Source: Streptomyces omiyaensis | GTDB lineage: Bacteria; Actinomycetota; Actinomycetes; Streptomycetales; Streptomycetaceae | Length of the DNA: 64,000 nucleotides | Direction: 5' to 3' | NCBI RefSeq assembly: GCF_014650895.1 | Contig: NZ_BMVV01000003.1 | Coordinates: 516,819-580,818 of the forward strand | Shown: positions 10,724 to 19,998 of the stretch, piece after piece | Numbering within the stretch: the stretch's first letter is position 1 | Layout: each line of letters begins with the position of its first letter | Position numbers and translations under genes: made by a program | Notes under the pieces: generated by a model | What the model was told of the DNA's origin: nothing | Databases searched by the model: none | What the model saw: the letters and a program-made list of their open reading frames with translations, nothing else

Positions 10724-11623
10724 TCACAGCCAGCTCGCGAACTCCAGCAGCCACTCGGCCTCCTGCCGCCGTCCGCCGGTCAGCGCCCGGGTGCCGGACT
10801 CGACGGTCCGGAAGAGCGTCCAGCCGCGCAGCCGCTCCCGGTCGACGTCGAGCGAGTCCGCCAGCCGGTTGACCCGCCGCCGGGCCGCCGGAGCGCCGGC
10901 CGAGGAGGCGACCAGGTCCTCGACCCGTTCCCGCACCAGCCGCGCGAGGTCGTAGGCGCGCTCGCCGACCAGCGGGTCGGGCCCGACGGCCAGCCAGGGC
11001 GCACGGTCGCCGCCGAGCACCTTGCCCTGCCGGAAGTCGCCGTGCAGCAGCAGCTCCTCGGCGGGCCCGGCGAGGAGCTCCTCGCGGGCGGCGAGCGCGG
11101 CCGCGGTCAGCTCCCCGGCGACGGCGTCGGCCCGGTAGTACCCCATGGCGGACGCCTGGCGGGCGGTGCGCTCCGTCACGGTCTCGAAGGCGTGTCCGGC
11201 GGGCGGCTCCACCCACAGCTTGCGCACGGTCCCGGCGGCCTCCAGGAGGGCCTTGGCCTCGGGCAGCGAGCGCAGGGACACCTCGGGGTGCAGCCGCTCC
11301 AGGACGAGGGAGTCCCCGGGGGCCTCGGCGAGCAGCCGGACGGCGCCCCAGCCGTTCCAGTGGGCGAGCGCGTCCCGCTCCCGGTCCGGGCGGGTGAAGG
11401 GCGGCGCGATCTTCAGCGCGGCGGGCTCGCCGCCGGCGTCGCGGACGAGCAGGACGAGGCTGTCGCGTCCGCCGGGGGCCACCATCCGCTCGACGGTCAG
11501 TCCGGCCTCGCGGGGCACCCGCTCGGCGAGGCCGGGCAGCCGCCCGAGCCAGTCGGCCGCGTCGGCGTCGCCGTATCTCTCGGGGAGCGCCGTCACCAGT
11601 CGCCGGGGCGGTTCGAAACCCAT
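10724..11623 (-). CDS. Aminoglycoside/hydroxyurea phosphotransferase-like protein, probable pseudokinase
   Basis: A 299-residue protein of the APH(6)/hydroxyurea-kinase fold. The nucleotide-anchoring Lys is present (AALKIAPP, Lys 71). The catalytic loop reads HGDFRQGKVL (residues 194-203): the Asp is kept, but the metal-binding Asn of the HGDxxxxN motif is Lys 201. The later metal Asp, normally in AIDP, is Gly 214 in AVGPDP. Loss of both Mg ligands argues against phosphotransfer, so resistance activity is doubtful. It may be a binding protein or regulator. It begins 55 bases after the ferritin-like gene, in the same orientation, and lies upstream of the slipin gene. Confidence 0.8.
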   Translation of the reverse strand: MGFEPPRRLVTALPERYGDADAADWLGRLPGLAERVPREAGLTVERMVAPGGRDSLVLLVRDAGGEPAALKIAPPFTRPDRERDALAHWNGWGAVRLLAEAPGDSLVLERLHPEVSLRSLPEAKALLEAAGTVRKLWVEPPAGHAFETVTERTARQASAMGYYRADAVAGELTAAALAAREELLAGPAEELLLHGDFRQGKVLGGDRAPWLAVGPDPLVGERAYDLARLVRERVEDLVASSAGAPAARRRVNRLADSLDVDRERLRGWTLFRTVESGTRALTGGRRQEAEWLLEFASWL

Positions 11624-11678
11624 GCGTGCGTCGTTCCTTCTGCTGGGGCGGGGCGATCAGGGCTGGTGGGGGCCGGAC

Positions 11679-12095
11679 TCACACCCGCTCGGCGAGCCCA
11701 GGAAAGGTTACGTCGCTGCCGCGCCACCGCACCGCACGGACCGCCGCCTCCCGGAGCGCGGCGGCGGCCTCGCGGCGCAGGGTGCCGTCCGAGGCCCGCA
11801 CCAGGTCGGAGTAGACCCCGGCCACCCGGTCCTCCAGGACGGCCGCCAGCCGGACCGCGCCGGCCGGGTCGGCCACCCGGAAGGGGAGCTCGTACGCGGC
11901 GGCCGCGACGGCCGGCGTGCCGCCGAGGTCGCGGACGGTGCGGCGCAGCGCGTCCCGGCGGGCGCGGTGGGCCTCGTACCCGGCGGTCGCCTCGGCCCGG
12001 CGGTCCTCGGCGACCCGGCCGCCGACGACTCCGTAGCCGTACACCGCCGCGTGCTCGGCGGCGAGCGCGGCCTGGGCGGCCGGGAGTGCGCTCAT
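11679..12095 (-). CDS. Ferritin-like domain protein (DUF4439 type)
   Basis: A 138-residue, largely helical protein: AALAAEHAAVYGYGVVGGRV, then EATAGYEAHRARRDALRRTV, then LAAVLEDRVAGVYSDLVRA. The Glu/His spacing (AAEHA, EAHRARRD, LEDRV) fits a ferritin-like four-helix bundle of the DUF4439 kind. Whether it binds iron is not known. ATG at 12095 overlaps the stop of the lipoprotein gene (ATGA), so the two are translationally coupled, which suggests their products act together at or near the membrane. Confidence 0.8.
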   Translation of the reverse strand: MSALPAAQAALAAEHAAVYGYGVVGGRVAEDRRAEATAGYEAHRARRDALRRTVRDLGGTPAVAAAAYELPFRVADPAGAVRLAAVLEDRVAGVYSDLVRASDGTLRREAAAALREAAVRAVRWRGSDVTFPGLAERV

Positions 12096-12676
12096 GCGGC
12101 GGCTCCTTCGGTGAGCAGGTAGGCGTGGGCGGCGCCGGCGGCGGCCACGGAGGCGAGCAGCCGGGCGTACTCGGGAGGGGCCGCGAGCAGCTCGGCGGTG
12201 TGGGCGTCGGAGGCGGTCCTGGCGGCGTCGGCCAGGGCCCGCAGCGCGGCCTTCGGGTCGGCGGGGACGGGGGCCGGGGTGCCCGGGGCGGTGGACGCGG
12301 CCGCGGTGCCGGTGGCGGGGGAGGCCGTCGCCGCGGTGCCGGAGCCGGTGGCGGGGGAGGCCGTCGCCCGGTCGGCCTCGCCGAGCGCGCGCGCGTGGGC
12401 CGCTGCGGAGCTCCGCAGGGGGGCCACCCGCGCGCGGAGCGCGGGATGGGCGGCGAGGGTGGCGTCGTAACGTTCCAGCAGGGTCCGCGAGGCGGTCACC
12501 GCGCGGCGGCGGAGAGCCGCCTGGGCACGGGCCACCCGTTCGGCCTCTCGGGCCGCCGCCTCCTCCGCGGCGCTCGGGCGGCGCGGGCCCCCGGCGTCGG
12601 AGGTGCAGCCCGTCAGGGCCGCCGCGGCGGCCGAGGCCCCCGCCACGAGCACGGCGCGTCTGCCCGTCGTCGTCAC
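12092..12676 (-). CDS. Putative lipoprotein with helical body
   Basis: A 194-residue protein starting at GTG 12676, with GAGGGAGA just upstream. The N-terminus has RR, a hydrophobic segment (AVLVAGASAAAAALTGC) and a lipobox LTGC, so export and lipid attachment are likely, possibly by the Tat route given TGRRA. The rest is Ala-rich and helical, interrupted by a Thr/Ala/Pro-rich repeat (TASPATG twice). The C-terminal part resembles a ferritin-like bundle but no metal motif is certain. The coupled downstream gene encodes a DUF4439 ferritin-like protein. Confidence 0.78.
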   Translation of the reverse strand: MTTTGRRAVLVAGASAAAAALTGCTSDAGGPRRPSAAEEAAAREAERVARAQAALRRRAVTASRTLLERYDATLAAHPALRARVAPLRSSAAAHARALGEADRATASPATGSGTAATASPATGTAAASTAPGTPAPVPADPKAALRALADAARTASDAHTAELLAAPPEYARLLASVAAAGAAHAYLLTEGAAA

Positions 12677-12867
12677 GCTCTCTCCCTCAGCATTCCGGAC
12701 CCCTCCCGGCCGCCCGTCGAAGATCACCGCAGGCGAGCGTACCCGCGGGCGCCCCCGTGGTGGACGGCAACACCCTCCGGGACCGGATACCCTTGATCCG
12801 ACACGCAGCGACAAGCAGCGACGAGCGACGTACCCACAACAGCACACGCGGCCGAGGAGTCACCCGG

Positions 12868-13365
12868 ATGAGCACCACCCAGAGCGACAGGCTGCGCGGA
12901 CTCATTGAGCCGCTCGTCCACGCGGAGGACCTGGATCTGGAAGAGATCGAGGTGTCCCGGGCCGGCCGCCGCGGACTGCTGAGGATCGTCGTCGACTCGG
13001 ACGAGGGCGTCGAGCTGGACACCTGTGCCGAGCTGAGCCGCGCGATCTCCGCGAAGCTGGACGAGACCGACGCCATGGGCGACGGCGAGTACGTCCTGGA
13101 GGTCAGCTCCCCGGGTGCCGACCGTCCGCTCTCCGAGCACCGCCACTACGTGCGGGCCACCGGCCGGCTGGTGAAGCTCCAGCTGGCCGAGGGCGGGGAC
13201 CTGGTCACCCGCATCCTGGCCGTGGACGAGGACGGCCTCGACACCGAGGTCCCGGGCGTGAAGGGCCGCAAGGCCACCGCCCGCCGCGTGGAGTTCGCCG
13301 AGATCGCCAAGGCGCGTGTCGAGATCGAGTTCAACCGCAAGGACAAGAAGGAAGAGGAGGCGTAG
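12868..13365 (+). CDS. rimP: Ribosome maturation factor RimP
   Basis: A 165-residue 30S assembly factor. Seen: [39 protein letters not shown] and the hallmark [11 protein letters not shown], followed by the C-terminal SH3-like domain. ATG 12868 is preferred over earlier in-frame starts because GAGGAG sits 8 bases upstream and homology begins there. The stop is two bases before the nusA start, so rimP and nusA form one operon as in most bacteria. TACCCT at 12788-12793 is a possible -10 but no clear -35 was found. Confidence 0.95.
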   Translation: MSTTQSDRLRGLIEPLVHAEDLDLEEIEVSRAGRRGLLRIVVDSDEGVELDTCAELSRAISAKLDETDAMGDGEYVLEVSSPGADRPLSEHRHYVRATGRLVKLQLAEGGDLVTRILAVDEDGLDTEVPGVKGRKATARRVEFAEIAKARVEIEFNRKDKKEEEA

Positions 13366-13367
13366 CC

Positions 13368-14363
13368 GTGGACATCGACGTGAAGCTCCTGAAGGGCTTG
13401 GCACAGGAGAAGGACATCTCCTTCGGGATGCTGGTCGAGGCGATCGAGTCGGCCCTCCTCATCGCCTACCACCGCACTCCGTCCGCCCGCCGCCACGCGC
13501 GCGTGGAGCTGGACCGGCACACCGGTCACGTGACGGTGTGGGCCGAGGAGGACCCGGCCGACCTGGAGGAGGGGCAGGAGCCCAAGGAGTTCGACGACAC
13601 CCCGTCGGACTTCGGCCGCATCGCGGCGAGCACCGCCCGCCAGGTCATCCAGCAGCGGCTGCGCGACGCCGAGAACGACGTGACCTTCGGCGAGTACGCC
13701 CGCCGCGAGGGCGATGTCGTCGCCGGCGTGGTGCAGCAGGGCAAGGACCCGAAGAACGTCCTCGTCAAGCTGGACGACAAGCTGGAGGCCATCCTTCCGG
13801 TGCAGGAGCAGGTGCCGGGCGAGGACTACACGCACGGTCTGCGGCTGCGCACGTACGTCGTGCGCGTGGCCAAGGGCGTCCGCGGCCCGTCCGTCACCCT
13901 CTCGCGCACCCACCCCAACCTGGTGAAGAAGCTCTTCGCCCTGGAGGTGCCGGAGATCGCCGACGGTTCGGTCGAGATCGCGGCGATCGCCCGTGAGGCC
14001 GGTCACCGCACCAAGATCGCGGTCCGTTCCACCCGTTCGGGCCTGAACGCCAAGGGCGCCTGCATCGGCCCCATGGGCAGCCGGGTCCGGAACGTGATGG
14101 CGGAGCTGCTGGGCGAGAAGATCGACATCGTCGACTGGTCGGACGACCCGGCCGAGATGGTGGCGAACGCGCTCTCCCCGGCCCGTGTCTCCAAGGTCGA
14201 GGTCGTCGACGCCGCCGCCCGGTCCGCCCGGGTGACGGTCCCCGACTACCAGCTCTCCCTGGCCATCGGCAAGGAGGGGCAGAACGCCCGCCTGGCCGCC
14301 CGCCTCACCGGCTGGCGGATCGACATCCGGCCGGACACCGAGGTCGTGGCCGAGGAGGGCTGA
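13368..14363 (+). CDS. nusA: Transcription termination/antitermination factor NusA
   Basis: A 331-residue NusA: an N-terminal RNA-polymerase-binding domain ([25 protein letters not shown]), an S1 domain around residues 110-190, then two KH domains ([23 protein letters not shown] and [23 protein letters not shown]). The C-terminal acidic repeats of E. coli NusA are absent, as usual in actinobacteria. GTG 13368 has GAGGAGG about 8 bases upstream, inside the end of rimP. It modulates pausing, rRNA antitermination and termination. Confidence 0.96.
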   Translation: MDIDVKLLKGLAQEKDISFGMLVEAIESALLIAYHRTPSARRHARVELDRHTGHVTVWAEEDPADLEEGQEPKEFDDTPSDFGRIAASTARQVIQQRLRDAENDVTFGEYARREGDVVAGVVQQGKDPKNVLVKLDDKLEAILPVQEQVPGEDYTHGLRLRTYVVRVAKGVRGPSVTLSRTHPNLVKKLFALEVPEIADGSVEIAAIAREAGHRTKIAVRSTRSGLNAKGACIGPMGSRVRNVMAELLGEKIDIVDWSDDPAEMVANALSPARVSKVEVVDAAARSARVTVPDYQLSLAIGKEGQNARLAARLTGWRIDIRPDTEVVAEEG

Positions 14364-14389
14364 GCGGCCCGGCCGCAAGCCGGAGATCG

Positions 14390-14416
14390 TTTTTGGCCAA
14401 CAGCTGTTCGATTTTT
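14390..14416 (+). other. Palindrome flanked by two T5 tracts between nusA and ylxR
   Basis: TTTTT at 14390-14394 and TTTTT at 14412-14416 flank the perfect 10-bp palindrome AACAGCTGTT (14399-14408). Such AT-rich runs are rare in this window. It lies in the 95-base gap between nusA and ylxR, where a pause, attenuator or protein-binding site is possible. Confidence 0.4.
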
Positions 14417-14458
14417 GCCCCAAACGGGTGAGGTCGGTACGGGGAGGTAGACTTAATC

Positions 14459-14749
14459 GTGTCTGGCCGGACGCATGCCCGCGCGTGCCCCGAGCGAACC
14501 TGTGTGGGATGCCGGGAGCGAGCGGCCAAGAGCGATCTGCTGCGGATCGTGATGATCAAGGACGAGCTCGTCCCCGATGATCGCGGTACGCTGCCCGGCC
14601 GGGGTGCGTACGTGCACCCCGCCTTGCACTGTCTCGACCTGGCGGTCCGCCGCCGGGCGTTCCCGAGGGCCTTCAAGACCCCCGGGCCGCTCGACGCGGT
14701 GGTTCTCCGGGAGCACGTCGAGCAGGCCGCGCAGGCGGCACCGCAGTGA
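14459..14749 (+). CDS. ylxR: YlxR-family RNA-binding/regulatory protein
   Basis: A 96-residue protein of the YlxR (DUF448) family with the marks CVGCRERAAKSDLLR near residue 15 and GRGAYVHP near residue 48. The family sits between nusA and infB in most Gram-positive genomes and has been linked to RNA binding, nucleoid binding and RNase P in different species. GTG 14459 is preceded by GGGGAGG about 9 bases upstream. It is probably co-transcribed with nusA, though the T-rich palindrome in between could modulate this. Confidence 0.92.
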   Translation: MSGRTHARACPERTCVGCRERAAKSDLLRIVMIKDELVPDDRGTLPGRGAYVHPALHCLDLAVRRRAFPRAFKTPGPLDAVVLREHVEQAAQAAPQ

Positions 14750-14815
14750 ACAGGAAGTACGGCACGGAACACCGTGCGGTCAGGTACCTCGCGAGTCGGA
14801 AGTAGGTCGAGATTG

Positions 14816-14860
14816 CGATGAGCACTCGATGAGTACGCGATGAGTACGCCCATGAAGTAG
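14816..14860 (+). promoter_or_regulatory. infB leader: chain of ATGA-coupled micro-ORFs in an 11-bp repeat
   Basis: Three units CGATGAGYAC begin at 14816, 14827 and 14838, an exact 11-base period. Read as coding they form ATG AGC ACT CGA TGA (14818-14832), ATG AGT ACG CGA TGA (14829-14843) and ATG AGT ACG CCC ATG AAG TAG (14840-14860), each overlapping the next by ATGA. The products would be MSTR, MSTR and MSTPMK. A GAG six bases upstream could be a weak ribosome-binding site. The chain ends 39 bases before the IF2 start. A regulatory role is inference; the repeat itself is plain to see. Confidence 0.5.
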
Positions 14861-14864
14861 CGAC

Positions 14865-14885
14865 GGTCCGGCGGTAATCCGGACC
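14865..14885 (+). promoter_or_regulatory. Hairpin next to the infB ribosome-binding site
   Basis: GGTCCGG (14865-14871) pairs perfectly with CCGGACC (14879-14885) around a 7-nt loop. It ends three bases before AAAGGAG (14889-14895), the infB Shine-Dalgarno, so it could affect ribosome access or mark the end of the micro-ORF leader. Confidence 0.5.
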
Positions 14886-14899
14886 TATAAAGGAGCGAA

Positions 14900-17977
<3,078 letters not shown>

Positions 17978-17991
17978 CACGCGGTGAAGTG

Positions 17992-18033
17992 CCGGGGCCG
18001 GTCGGCGGAGGTAATTCCGTCGATCGGCCCCGG
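17992..18033 (+). terminator. Long hairpin after infB
   Basis: CCGGGGCCG (17992-18000) pairs with CGGCCCCGG (18025-18033), and the pairing continues inwards for nine more pairs, two of them G-U, to a GGTAAT loop. It is an 18-bp stem starting 15 bases after the infB stop and probably separates infB from ylxP-rbfA-truB. Confidence 0.75.
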
Positions 18034-18121
18034 CCGTTCCGTGTACGGTTTCGGTGTTCCCGCCCCCGCCCCTGGGTCGGCGGGGCCACTGACCCCGAAC
18101 CGGCGGGACATCCGGACACAC

Positions 18122-18415
18122 ATGTATGTGGGGACCCTGTCCTTCGACCTGCTCCTCGGCGACGTCCACTCGCTCAAGGAGAAACGCTCCCTCGTGAAGC
18201 CGATCATCGCCGAGCTGCAACGGAAGTTCTCGGTGAGCGTGGCGGAGGTGAGCGGCCAGAACCTCCACCGGCGGGCCGAGATCGGCGTCGCGATGGTGTC
18301 GGGGGACCTCGGACACCTCAACGGCGTCCTCGACCGATGCGAGCGGCTGGTGGCCGCCCGGCCCGAGGTGGAGCTGCTGTCGGTGCGCCGCAGGCTCCAC
18401 ACTGATGAAGACTGA
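18122..18415 (+). CDS. ylxP: YlxP-like DUF503 protein
   Basis: A 97-residue protein of the DUF503 family: MYVGTLSFDLLLGDVHSLKEKRSLVKPII at the start, then the VAEVSGQNLHRRAEIGVAMVSGD block. The family sits between infB and rbfA in many Gram-positive bacteria; its biochemical role is unsettled, with a link to ribosome biogenesis inferred from context. ATG 18122 is chosen because the conserved MYVG begins there. No strong Shine-Dalgarno is seen. rbfA follows after 27 bases and truB overlaps rbfA. Confidence 0.9.
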   Translation: MYVGTLSFDLLLGDVHSLKEKRSLVKPIIAELQRKFSVSVAEVSGQNLHRRAEIGVAMVSGDLGHLNGVLDRCERLVAARPEVELLSVRRRLHTDED

Positions 18416-18442
18416 ACGCAAGGCAAAGAAGGAGACGGACCA

Positions 18443-18883
18443 GTGGCCGACAACGCGCGGGCGAAGAAGCTGGCGGACCTCATCCGGGAGGTGGTCGCCG
18501 AGAAGCTGCAGCGCGGCATCAAGGATCCGCGCCTGGGTACGCACGTGACGATCACGGACACCCGTGTCACCGGTGACCTGCGGGAGGCCACGGTCTTCTA
18601 CACGGTCTACGGCGACGACGAGGACCGGGCGAGCGCCGCGGCCGGCCTGGAGAGCGCCAAGGGCATCCTCCGTTCGGCCGTGGGCCGGGCGGCGGGGACC
18701 AAGTTCACCCCCACCCTGGCCTTCGTGGCCGACGCCCTCCCGGAGAACGCCCGGACCATCGAGGACCTCCTCGACAAGGCGCGGGCCTCCGACGCCCAGG
18801 TGCGGCAGGCCTCCTCCGGCGCGACCTTCGCCGGCGAGGCCGACCCCTACAAGAAGCCGGGCGAGGACGAAGCCGCCGAATGA
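18443..18883 (+). CDS. rbfA: 30S ribosome-binding factor RbfA
   Basis: A 146-residue cold-shock/ribosome-maturation factor. Seen: the N-terminal ARAKKLADLIREVVAEKLQRGIKDPRLG, the KH-type core with THVTITDTRVTGDLREATVFYTV, and the TKFTPTLAFVADALPENARTIEDLLDKA segment. It assists the late processing of 16S rRNA in the 30S subunit. GTG 18443 has GAAGGAGA about 9 bases upstream. The stop overlaps the truB start (ATGA), indicating coupled translation. Confidence 0.95.
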   Translation: MADNARAKKLADLIREVVAEKLQRGIKDPRLGTHVTITDTRVTGDLREATVFYTVYGDDEDRASAAAGLESAKGILRSAVGRAAGTKFTPTLAFVADALPENARTIEDLLDKARASDAQVRQASSGATFAGEADPYKKPGEDEAAE

Positions 18884-19779
18884 GCAACACGACCAAGACG
18901 CCCGACGGCCTCGTCATCGTCGACAAGCCGTCGGGCTTCACCTCGCACGACGTCGTGGCCAAGATGCGCGGGATCGCCAGGACCCGCCGCGTCGGCCACG
19001 CCGGCACGCTCGACCCCATGGCCACGGGCGTCCTCGTCCTCGGCGTGGAGCGGGCCACCAAGCTCCTCGGTCACCTCGCGCTGACCGAGAAGGAGTACCT
19101 GGGCACCATCCGCCTGGGCCAGACCACGATCACCGACGACGCCGAGGGCGAGATCACGGCGTCGGTCGACGCTTCGAAGGTCACCCGCGAGCAGATCGAC
19201 GCCGGGGTCGCGGAGCTGACGGGCGCGATCATGCAGGTCCCGTCGAAGGTCTCCGCGATCAAGATCGACGGGAAGCGGTCCTACGCGCGCGTGCGCGGCG
19301 GCGAGGAGTTCGAGATCCCGGCCCGGCCGGTCACCGTCTCCTCCTTCCGGGTGTACGACGTGCGCGAGGCGACCGCCGAGGACGGCACGCCCGTCGTCGA
19401 CCTGGTCGTCTCGGTGGTCTGCTCCTCCGGTACGTACATCCGGGCGCTGGCCCGGGACCTCGGCGCCGGACTCGGCGTCGGCGGGCACCTGACCGCGCTG
19501 CGGCGCACCCGGGTGGGTCCGTACAAGCTGGACGGCGCCCGCACGCTCGACCAGCTCCAGGAGGAGCTGACCGTGATGCCGGTCGCCGACGCCGCGACGG
19601 CGGCGTTCCCGCGCTGGGACGTCGACGAGAAGCGGGCCCGGCTGCTGCTCAACGGGGTCCGGCTGGAGATGCCGGAGTATCCCAAGGGCCCGGTCGCGGT
19701 CTTCGGGCCGGACGGGACGCTGCTCGCCCTGGTGGAGGACCAGCGGGGCAAGGCGAAGAGCCTGGCCGTCTTCGGCTGA
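18880..19779 (+). CDS. truB: tRNA pseudouridine(55) synthase
   Basis: The 299-residue enzyme makes pseudouridine 55 in the T-loop of tRNAs. Seen: GLVIVDKPSGFTSHDVV, RRVGHAGTLDPMATGVL with the catalytic Asp in GTLDP, KEYLGTIRLG, SSGTYIRALARDLG, and a C-terminal PUA-like end (PVAVFGPDGTLLALVED). ATG 18880 overlaps the rbfA stop. Its transcript ends at a hairpin with a T-rich tail about 75 bases on. Confidence 0.96.
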   Translation: MSNTTKTPDGLVIVDKPSGFTSHDVVAKMRGIARTRRVGHAGTLDPMATGVLVLGVERATKLLGHLALTEKEYLGTIRLGQTTITDDAEGEITASVDASKVTREQIDAGVAELTGAIMQVPSKVSAIKIDGKRSYARVRGGEEFEIPARPVTVSSFRVYDVREATAEDGTPVVDLVVSVVCSSGTYIRALARDLGAGLGVGGHLTALRRTRVGPYKLDGARTLDQLQEELTVMPVADAATAAFPRWDVDEKRARLLLNGVRLEMPEYPKGPVAVFGPDGTLLALVEDQRGKAKSLAVFG

Positions 19780-19854
19780 GACGGCCCGGGCCGGCAGGTC
19801 CGGGCCGGTGGGCCTCCGCCGGGCACGCCCCGGCCGGTACGCCTCCGGCGACGG

Positions 19855-19885
19855 AAGGGCGGGTGCGCGCTGCGCGCCCGCCCTT
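19855..19885 (+). terminator. Terminator after truB
   Basis: AAGGGCGGG (19855-19863) pairs with CCCGCCCTT (19877-19885), extended inward by four pairs including one G-U, and is followed by CGGTGTTTCTTC. Confidence 0.78.
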
Positions 19886-19960
19886 CGGTGTTTCTTCACC
19901 CCATCGAGGAGGCGCTCGGAGCGAACGGGGGGAGCGCGAGGGGGCGCGTTCCCCGCACCG

Positions 19961-19990
19961 TGCGGTCCGCCGCCCGCCCCCGGCCTACCC
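19961..19990 (+). promoter_or_regulatory. Putative leaderless promoter of the protease/NTPase-like gene
   Basis: TACCCT (19985-19990) lies eight bases before the ATG at 19999 and TGCGGT (19961-19966) is 18 bases upstream of it. This spacing would put the transcript start at or beside the start codon. No Shine-Dalgarno is visible. Confidence 0.4.
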
Positions 19991-19998
19991 TCCAGACC

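Noticed and set aside
10724..11623. Calling this gene an active aminoglycoside resistance phosphotransferase
   Set aside because: Both Mg-binding positions are substituted, so only the fold assignment is kept.
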